Source of the DNA: Thunnus maccoyii
Lineage: Eukaryota > Chordata > Actinopteri > Scombriformes > Scombridae
Direction of reading: 5' to 3'
Assembly: GCF_910596095.1 (NCBI RefSeq)
Contig: NC_056544.1
Span: 8,100,155 to 8,164,154 of the forward strand
DNA length: 64,000 bases
Shown piece by piece: positions 48,801 to 64,000 of this stretch. The notes under the pieces were generated by a model. The model saw nothing but the letters and a program-made list of their open reading frames with translations. It had not been told where the DNA came from and searched no databases. The translations under genes were made by a program, and so were the position numbers. Position 1 is the first letter of the stretch, and each line of letters opens with the position of its first letter.

Positions 48801-51133
48801 CTCAATGTGTTAGAATGAAAAATCTTGAGGTTGTTGTTTGGATTCTCAACATTATTTTCTCCCAAACCATTCCAGCCTGGGATGTGGGATTGGCTACGGA
48901 TACCTCCACCGAATCCCTACCCGGCCCTTTGAGGAAGGGAAGAAGATCAGCTTCCCTGGAAACTCCCCCAGCGAGCCTGTCAGTCCGCTGAAGGATGGAT
49001 TCACTGAGGTCAGGCCACACATACTTTTCATGATCCTTTACCACAGCTTGTGCTCTTTGAAATCATGCTCAAAACAACCGTTAAATATGAATGCAGGTCT
49101 TTCATTATCAGTTCTTTACCAGTCAGTGTGTAGTGAATGTGCATGACATTGCAAAGACTGAAGTTTTGTGTCTTGTAAAGTGTTTCTGCATTATGAGTAG
49201 GACAACAGTGCTCACTAGCGTTAACTGCACACGCAGATGAATGTGACCTTATCTTTGACAGCAACTTTTTCTCTACTTCCCTCTTCTTCTCTCTTTAACT
49301 CCTTCAGGTCCAGCTCTCAGCAGTAAGCCCTCCTCCTACTGCACCTGCTGTCCCTGGCCTTGAAGATTCACTGTCCGGCCTGTCAATCAGCACAGCCCCG
49401 CCCACCATGCCCAGTGAGCTTCAGACAGGTATTCCACCTCGATTTCTCTCTGTTTGCTCCCATACATATACAGTACTGCAACACAGTAAGCTCATTATGC
49501 GACTGTGCTGTCGGCGATTTAAAAAAAACAAAAAAAACAACTGTGTAATAAATATTTGTATTGACTCCACATATTCTCATCTAATGTGTCTTCTCTGCCT
49601 CCCTCCCCTTCAGGTTTGCCCACAGTCCCTCTGCTCCCCTCCACTTCCAGCCCCTCCCTCAGCCCGCTCACTCCACTGAATCCTGCTACCACCACCTTCA
49701 ACCCTGCCACCACGCTACCAGGTGGGTGATTTCTCAAACATTCAAAGCACAAGTCATTTATCTGTACTCCTGCTGTGTCAGAGAGTTTACAACACCATAC
49801 ATTTTAAAAAAAAAAAAGCCCAGCAGAGGCATTATTGCTCTGTCTGTACAGATTTCTGAGGGTGTGTTCCTACCCAGGCAGAAAAAAAAAGCACGATCTG
49901 CCACAGCTGCATTAGCCAATAGTACATCTTAGGGTGTGTACACAATACACACTCTTTGTTTCCCTAAGGACAAGCCGTGACTATCAGTAAACAGTATTTA
50001 TGCAAGATTTTCACTTCGCAGGAACTTCTCTATCACAGCCTGTGTGTTCCCATCAGCTCTCTCATGATACTTTCTCTGTTTTTATTGTCAGTATTGTTTT
50101 CTAAAGACTTTGGTTCTGTAATGCAGGTTTTTTTTTTTTTTAACTCTCTAATTGTTGCATCCAGTGCTTTATTTTCATTAAACTCACTTTAATGTAAATA
50201 CGGCACTGGCAGTTAAAAAAAAAAAAAAAAAAGAAAAGAATGAATAATAAGAGCTTGCTCTAATACTGTATCTTGTGTTTTCTTATAGGTCTGATGCCCC
50301 TCCCGGCTGGCTTACCCCCACTACCGAACCTTCCCAACCTCAACCTGCCACTCCCAGACCTCAGTGCCATGTCACTAGCAGGGACCAGCACCTTACCGCC
50401 TCCAGCAGGAATGACAGGTAAACAAATAGAATTACTTTCTGCATCAGTCACATACTGTATGCAAATACTTTATTCCAGCAGTTCTCTCAAAGTTAAATCC
50501 GAGGGGTGCCAGATTTTTACCAGGACAGGAAAGTGGGAAAAAAACAACACAAACATGTTGGGTTTTGCAGACTTTCTTCTAATATTTGCTTTAGCCACAT
50601 TAGCAGCGTGGCTCTAGGGATAATAGAATGTCTATCAGTCCAGACAGATATCTAAACAAATATTGGATGGATTGCTATGACATTTTGTACAGACATTCAT
50701 GTTCCACTTGGGATGAACTGCAGTAAATCTGATGATCCGTTAATTTTTCTTTTAGCCCCCTCATCAGGTCTAATTGTACTTGTGATGACGGAGTATACTG
50801 GCCACTCAACATATCTCTCGTTTTCTCATTCTTTTCCCCTCTCTCTCTCCAGGAGTCCCAAATCTTGCCTCCCTCCCTCCCCTCAACCTGCCAGGTCTGG
50901 CCCCGTTGCCCCCTCTGCCCACAATGCTTCCCTCCCAGCTGCCTCCACTCCTGCCTCAGGGAGTGGCCCCCATCCTGCCCACCTCCACCACCATCGCTGC
51001 CCCTCCAGCCTCGGTCACAGTCACAGCGGCGCCTGCAACCGAGCCTGCCGCCAACACCACAACACCCACGGAAGCCGCCTCCACGAACGCCACGGAAACA
51101 CAAGCCCCCACGGAAACACTAACGTCGTCGTAA
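45869..51133 (+). CDS. gorasp2: Golgi reassembly-stacking protein 2 (GRASP55), 445 aa, 10 exons
   Basis: Peripheral Golgi membrane protein that tethers medial/trans cisternae by PDZ-PDZ oligomerisation and takes part in unconventional secretion. Exons: 45869-45931, 46943-47023, 47144-47347, 47429-47515, 47606-47736, 48876-49008, 49308-49428, 49614-49721, 50289-50417, 50853-51133. Phases agree (1338 nt). Gly2 in MGGSQSVE is the myristoylation site. Two atypical PDZ folds occupy about residues 15-200 ([36 protein letters not shown]), then the conserved [20 protein letters not shown]. The rest (about 215-445) is the Pro/Ser/Thr-rich regulatory region, including [20 protein letters not shown], with an Ala/Thr-rich C-terminus ending TLTSS. 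Length is close to human (452 aa). The tail is more divergent than the GRASP domain, as usual. GRASP65 (gorasp1) is excluded by the proline-rich tail and synteny. Confidence 0.96.
46440..46665 (+). mobile_element. LINE (L2-type) 3' tail in gorasp2 intron 1
   Basis: GTGAAGCACTTTGAATTACA, then CTGTATGAAAGGTACTATAT and AAATAAATTGATT form the standard 3' end of fish L2/Rex-like LINEs. The left border is approximate, and there is no coding part. Confidence 0.65.
47877..48357 (-). mobile_element. hAT-like MITE in gorasp2 intron 5
   Basis: The right edge AATTGATAATGAAAGCAGCC + CTA and left edge CTGAAACAATTAGTAGATT pair roughly as inverted termini. The internal GATAATCAATAAATGTCAAA matches the family of the element at 34832-35140, here in reverse. 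Confidence 0.5.
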
Positions 51134-51606
51134 CCTGGGAAAGAACGACCCGCTTGCCATCAAACCAAAACACACACACACCTGGTTTCTCTTTCTACCC
51201 CATCTGTCTTTCTCTGTTATTTTTTTTCTATTTATTTGGCCAAGAGGGACAGTCAGACAGCTGCACCAGTTCAGACATAGAGGTCGACATGTTCCAGGTA
51301 TGGGTGAGGAGGCTTGTGTGGAGCAATGAAGGATGAATGGATATGAAGAATGGAGGACGGATGTAAACTGGTCTTACCAACATGTCTTTATTGCCAGATT
51401 GATATATTGCAGAGAAGCTGGTAGCATGGCAGCTCGCCTTAGCTACTGTATGAGGAGGACGAGGTCTACTCTTCGGTTTGTAGTACGCTTCGCACTTCTG
51501 CAGGTGCAACAAGGCAAAGAACTATCTTAGGATTTTCACCTTTCTGATGTGTCAATCCTCTCTGTTTCACATAACTTTTTTTTTTATATAAACGGTGTAT
51601 GTTTAT

Positions 51607-51906
51607 AGGGCTGGACGATAAACCGAATTTACTCAATTACCCACACCATTAATCTTGTATAAATAAAGTAAGAAAAGTTACAAATACAAATGACAACAAA
51701 TGGACGTTTAACTAACCAATCAGCTCACAGTCCAGGCGAGGAGTTCTTTAACTGGTCACACTGGAATAAATCAGAACAGAAGTGGGATAACGCAGGAGAA
51801 TAAATATCATGCACTGCTGTATTGGAAAATAGTTGTTACACTCATTGCTATTAAGGTAAATATGAATTTATCATGCGATAGATTCTAGGTCATATCGTCC
51901 AGCCCT
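51607..51906. mobile_element. hAT-like MITE with AGGGCTGGACGATA termini
   Basis: Left end AGGGCTGGACGATA (51607-51620) and right end ATATCGTCCAGCCCT are inverted copies (13-14 bp). Internal sequence is non-coding and AT-rich. It follows gorasp2 by about 470 bp and carries two AATAAA motifs on the + strand. Confidence 0.75.
51662..51667 (+). promoter_or_regulatory. Candidate poly(A) signal of gorasp2
   Basis: AATAAA about 530 nt after the gorasp2 stop. It lies inside the MITE at 51607-51906, so the repeat may have supplied the signal. A further AATAAA occurs about 100 bp on. Use is unproven. Confidence 0.35.
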
Positions 51907-52089
51907 AATGTATAACCTCTTATTAGTTAGTTGACCCCTGACCAATAGATATATTTGATTGACATGTATTAATTTTTGTTGAATTTGCTGTATGAGTGTC
52001 CCCACCCAGTAAATGAATCTGCATTATTTTGCACCACCTTTTGAGTTTTGAAATGATTAGTTATGTCTGTCCCCTCGTATGTCTTCACC

Positions 52090-52340
52090 TATATCCAGAA
52101 CTCTACAGTTACCCGCCCGTCTCTACCACACAGACGGCAACAGCCTGGACGCCATGCCAGAAGGGACGGAGGTTTACAGTTACATGATCTACTCAGTGAG
52201 GTGTGTGCTTGCTGTCGGGTGATTAGTTGGTAGGGTGAAACATGGGTGCAGGTTTATTAAATACACAGTACGTCTCCTTCTGGCATGGCACGAAGTGAAT
52301 TTGTAGGCAGAGTTGCAGTGATGCCGTACAGCCGCAAGAT
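52090..52340. repeat. Inverted pair of a CCATGCCAGAAGG-containing unit
   Basis: GCCATGCCAGAAGGGACG (about 52151) recurs on the minus strand as GTGCCATGCCAGAAGGAGAC (about 52290-52270). In the matching frames both units translate to RLY-(spacer)-NSL.AMPEG: RLYHTDGNSLDAMPEG on + and RLYGITATLPTNSLRAMPEG on -. The minus unit ends with a stop and an AATAAA within about 20 bp. It is probably a pair of repeat or retrogene fragments; the family is unknown. Confidence 0.4.
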
Positions 52341-53979
52341 GTCGCTGTAAGAATTTACTGAAAACATCTCCAGTATGCACAGTGCGAGCAATAAAGCCAA
52401 ATTAATTTTACGTGACGCCTCTGTGTCTTTATGTTGCTTGTCTTGTAATTTGACCTTTACGCATAAACACAAAGCGAAAAGATAAAAAATTGTCATGAAA
52501 GAGGAATAAGAGCGTAGTAAAGATGTGGCTCAAGTTAAAACTTGACTTCATGTGCTCTGAAGATGGGAAAATTACATCAGTGTGTACGATGTTTCATGTG
52601 TGTTTTCACTACAGGTGACAGGACGGTGAGATTTGTCTCATGTTGGAAGTCATACAGTCTTTGCATTCAGACAGGTGCACAGGGAAATATGTAATGATGA
52701 GCAACAAGTAAAGGACTGTACAAAAACCCACCCCATATCTCCAAATAATACAAAAGTATGAATTGATGCAATTAATGACTAAAAATCCATAATTTAAAAG
52801 CTTCAATGTGTTAATGTAACAACAGCAATTCTCACATTGCCACCAAATTGCACAATACAGACGGAATCAGCTTGCTGAGGTTACAGCAAACAACAAAATG
52901 GTGCATCCTGTTTACTGAACATTCAAAATACTCTGGTTTTTAACCAAAAGCTAAACTAAACAGCTCCCAGCTCAGAGGTTATTGAGGGGCTTAAGACCTG
53001 CAGACCTCGGTGTTAGTTCTCTGAAATCTATCTATTAAATGAATTAGTGTTGGTAACGTGTGGGAGCTGGGTTATCTTGATTTGTCTCATATTGTAAGAA
53101 ATGCCTACTGACTGAACTGATGCGAATGTAACAGCTCCAGCTTGGCTAAATATTGTGATAAGTGGAGCCAAAATATTTAAATATTCCAGTCTTCATATGG
53201 ATATTATCACCTTCCTCCATGCTCCATTTTGTGTCAAACACTTTGAGTGAAGTTGCATAACCCTACACAGGAAGTATGTGTCACACTGCAGGAATTAAGA
53301 CTCGTAAGGCAATTTTTATTGCATATGAACGACATGGCCTAGCGTTGCACCCCCGTCGCTAATGTGGTTTGACATGTTGCTTACTAATGGCTGTACTTAC
53401 ATCTGTCTACACATGGCTGTCATTAATCAAACAGTATGCGCTTCATGCTAGCACCCATTTTCTGTTTTGTCAAGTAGAAGAGAGATTAAAAAAAAAAAAA
53501 AAAAACTAGACAAGAGGGGATAGGTTTGTTTTACACCTTACTGCACCCGAGTGGATGAAATTACAATTTATCAAACTGGACATGGACTTCAGCTGTTTCA
53601 TTGCACTTAATCACTTGCTTTCATTTAGGAGCAGCAAGCCGGGAGCAGGTACTGCCTGCCGTTTAATTCACCTGTCATGTTTTTGAAAGTGTATCTGTGT
53701 ATGAGGTTGTTTTTTTGTTCATCTAACGGCTTGCACTCAGAGAATTAAGACTTATTTTTAAAGCAGGTGACATCACACACACACCGTTTGCCTCAGGCGG
53801 AGTCAAAGTTGCCGACATTTGAAAAGGTTTAAAACGTTCACAACAACATACATGTTAAGTGTTTTTATTTACAGGACGACAACATTGTGATATATCCGCT
53901 TGATTTCTAGCTGCAGTAAATCATGCTGCAACACAGCCAACCTGGAGCGTGCCCACTTGTACAGGCATGAACAGGTGTG

Positions 53980-54026
53980 ACCACCCCCCCCGCCCCCCCA
54001 CCACTCCCTCTCCCACCCCCCCACCC
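53980..54026. repeat. C-rich tract, G-quadruplex potential on minus strand
   Basis: Consecutive C runs (ACCCCCCCCGCCCCCCCACC ... CCCACCCCCCCACCC) give at least four G-runs of three or more on the minus strand, the sense strand of tlk1. It lies about 1.4 kb past the tlk1 stop codon. Confidence 0.6.
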
Positions 54027-55212
54027 ATTTCCAGTATCACTACACAGCATACAGGGACTTTGCTCCATATGATGTCTGTTAGACTTCTACATGAAAGTAA
54101 ACAAAAACCCAGATGGACAGTGATGTTTTGTGGCAGAAGAACGTGTCGCATCCCCTTCCAATAGCACAGCGGGTGTCCATTTCAGAAAAGAGGCTCTGGA
54201 GAGTGTTCAAGTATGCACATACGCGAGGCGAAAACCATTCACACGTTACAAACTAAAAGCAACATTTATAGCAGCAAACTGAGAACAGCTTTCAGGAGGA
54301 AACACAAATAAACAGAGCAAAGTGAGACACTGGGAAGCAAGGATAAGCCTCATTATTATAGATTTTGCTAGTGGGTAATGTCTGCTCCTGCATGTGAAAT
54401 GTACACTTAACTCTGCGCCCCTGGAAACAGTCCTGTAACCACGGGAGTCTTTGCAGTACAGCGACAGCTGATCCAGTCCCTCGCTTCAGTCCAACTCTCT
54501 TCAGGCAGGCAGACGAGGACATCTATGACAACATGGTCCTGTAATACTTTGAAACATTTTGACTCCATAATCTGAACAGCAAAAATGGATTAAGACAGAT
54601 TCACAGATCTTTCTGTAAACCCGGCAGTAGACCTGAATTGCTTTGCAACACAACAAAAGTTTGAACGGAGGATTTGACTACTGATAAGTCCAGAACTAAC
54701 CCACGCTGTGGTACTTCATGCCAAATCTGTGAGACCAGATGACCGCGATCTGGATCGGAAGTGCAAATCAAACCCAGAAATTTTATCTGGAATTTTTTTT
54801 TTTTTTTAAAGTCAAGTCCCATCCAGGTTACATCATTACTTTTAAGTCGACCCCCTCAAGGGTGAATTCAATGACATGTAACCATCATTTTGTGCCTCAT
54901 AAAAACAGATTGCAGAGTTGACTTGAATAGGTTGAACTCGTACCTCCTCTATCTGTTCCCCACCGCCACCCTAAGCAACAAGACCACCAGTGTCTTTCTG
55001 TTGAAGCCATTCTCAGCCGTCTTGTGAGGTGTATCATGGTGTGGAGCTAAGAGGTGGGCTTGGATAGGAGCTCCTACAGCTGTTTAAACGTCTCCTAAGG
55101 GGTTAATTAATAAAATCCATAAACAAAATCTCTAGCTCTCGTTCCAAACAATGCCACTGCCTCTCTCTAAATCTTTTCCCCTCTCTCTTTGAATTTCTCT
55201 TCTGTTTTTCAG

Positions 55213-55218
55213 TTTATT
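55213..55218 (-). promoter_or_regulatory. Possible poly(A) signal of tlk1
   Basis: TTTATT on the + strand is AATAAA on the minus strand, about 230 nt after the tlk1 stop. Further minus-strand signals exist to the left (for example near 53868), so a longer 3' UTR is equally possible. Confidence 0.3.
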
Positions 55219-55445
55219 TCTTTCCCCCCCATCTCACGCAGTTGAGTTCAGGGGCACAACATATGCAACTCCAGTATCCCCCTTTCTTCCTCTTCTCTCG
55301 CCAATTTATCCATTTAGGAACAGCTCAGGTAAAAAAAACAAAAGAAAGAGATAGAGAGAGAGATCCACATCCGTCATCCTCAAATTCCCACATTCCTGCT
55401 TTGGAATTGGCCAGAGGGTCCTGTCAGTCACGTGAGAGAGCCAAG

Positions 55446-62914
<7,469 letters not shown>

Positions 62915-64000
62915 CTGGCACAAGGACATCAGCAGAGTAAGGTTAAATGTTTTATTACAAGTGACCAGTGGTGGCAACCGCAAGAAATCAGAGCAACTGT
63001 GCCCTGAACACATTCCTACGACTGTAAAGGAATAAAAATGAGCACTCAGAGAAGGAGCAGAGGACAGTATCTGTGGGAGGATTAGAGAAAATTAGAGTGA
63101 TTAGAGGATAAAAATAGAAAAATGGATTTGATTCAGCTGGGCAGTAGGTAGCTCTTTAAAAGATGCACTTTCATGCTATGATGGGAGATACTGTTGTGGA
63201 GTGACGCTGCTGTTCTAACTAAAGTAGGAAGGTCATTCTACCTCTGGATAGCCTCAGGGAGAAGAGCCAAGGCCGATGGAGTGAGTCTACAAGTTTGTCG
63301 ACACAAAAATCTTCAACCAGCCCGTGTATTATCTCACTAATGAGACTGCCACAGTGGCCTCATTGCACAGTGCTAAACTAGTCTCTGACCTTTAGGGATC
63401 TCAATACCTCAGAAGCCTTTTGGTTACAGTACAATACCAGCTTAGATAAGGACGCTGGAAGTTTTATCCCAAAGTCATATCTTTCTATGTGCTGCACAGT
63501 CAAAGAGAAAAAGATGTGGGCCTTGCAGTAGCTCTCTTATCTAATTCAAATGCTGCACATGTGCATCCATGTTCCTTACATTGTTCCAACTGAACACCGC
63601 TTTTAGTTTTACAGGCCATTTAGGTCTTGAAAAAGCCTTTCAGATATCCTCAGTGTAGCTAGATTTGCAAATGTCTGAGTGCTAAACCTTGCAGCTGTAA
63701 ATCTGAGCCACAGTGTGCATAAAATGACTTTAGCACACACTAGCAGTAGGCTGTATATAAATGCAGCCAGACTGGGCCTTGTTCTATGACAACCAGTATC
63801 CAGGGAGAGACACACAGGATCCTCTGCTCCCTGCTGACTACTGCTGCATGTGTTTGTTTCCTTATTGGACATTTCCTGGCTGTCATCTTTACAGCTTCTG
63901 GCACAGGGGCGAGCCCTAAAAGGCATAATGGACATTATGAAACCCTTGTGCTATGAACCAGAGAGCACACAACAAGGCCTGTGTGAGGTTACCTAAGGAC
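62915..64000. other. tlk1 5' intron (to the window edge)
   Basis: Follows the first in-window tlk1 exon on its 5' side. The exon starts in phase 1, so a coding exon must lie further right. A donor-like CTTAG|GTAACC on the minus strand at about 63993 sits too close to the edge to judge. Confidence 0.5.

Larger units (their letters stand above)
52341..55445. other. Gap between convergent gorasp2 and tlk1; may hold long 3' UTR
   Basis: No coding exon seen. Holds the C-rich tract at 53980-54026 and poly-A/T runs (53488-53506, 54787-54808). Part of it is likely tlk1 3' UTR. Confidence 0.4.

Noticed and set aside
50675..51336. Overlapping 142- and 219-codon frames over the last gorasp2 exon
   Set aside because: Shadow frames of the proline-rich GRASP55 tail; the gorasp2 frame is fixed by phase and homology.
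63985..64000. Possible tlk1 upstream exon donor (CTTAG|GTAACC, minus strand)
   Set aside because: Only a few bases remain before the window ends, so neither exon nor phase can be tested.

Overview
This window looks like a chromosomal segment of a teleost fish, probably a percomorph. The genes are split into short exons with canonical GT-AG introns. Non-coding DNA is full of (CA/TG)n microsatellites, and several interspersed repeats resemble families I know from percomorph genomes (hAT-like MITEs with AGGGCTG ends, L2/CR1-type LINE 3' ends, a TTF/hAT transposase relic). No bacterial, phage or CRISPR features are present.

Four protein-coding genes can be modelled exon by exon with splice phases that agree throughout: erich2 (+, about 20.07-23.13 kb, 12 coding exons), gad1 (+, about 26.5-42.2 kb, one non-coding plus 16 coding exons, 583 aa), gorasp2 (+, 45.87-51.13 kb, 10 exons, 445 aa) and tlk1 (-, 62.91 down to 55.45 kb, 21 exons in the window, 5' end beyond the right edge). 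As I recall the human map, order and orientation match human 2q31.1 (ERICH2-GAD1-GORASP2-TLK1). This supports orthology. I cannot decide which of the two teleost gad1 or tlk1 duplicates these are.

Region by region. 1-19.9 kb has no gene I can support: a TACTTAAGTGTAC-rich duplicated repeat (0.45-1.13 kb), a hAT/TTF transposase N-terminal relic (4.24 kb), MITEs (4.89, 8.46 and 14.36 kb), paired copies of a GCTAGCTG-type repeat (2.4 and 17.1 kb) and many CA arrays. 19.9-23.3 kb is erich2 behind a pair of RFX X-box-like palindromes. 23.3-26.4 kb holds a nested MITE and a reverse-transcriptase relic. 26.4-42.2 kb is gad1 with a CCAAT/TATA promoter and a 104-bp CA array in intron 3. 42.2-45.7 kb is intergenic, with a perfect 19-bp hairpin and a decayed LINE. 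45.7-51.7 kb is gorasp2, with an NRF1 palindrome in its promoter and two repeats in its introns. 51.6-55.4 kb is the gap between the convergent gorasp2 and tlk1, with a MITE and an inverted repeat. 55.4-64 kb is tlk1.

The genes do not form a pathway: erich2 is a poorly known acidic protein, gad1 makes GABA in neurons, gorasp2 builds Golgi stacks and tlk1 is a nuclear kinase of chromatin assembly. No unknown system stands out. The most useful leads are the X-box pair at erich2, the microsatellite-coded acidic tail of Erich2, the variable N-terminus of Gad1, a 39-nt phase-symmetric exon in tlk1, and the hairpin just downstream of gad1.
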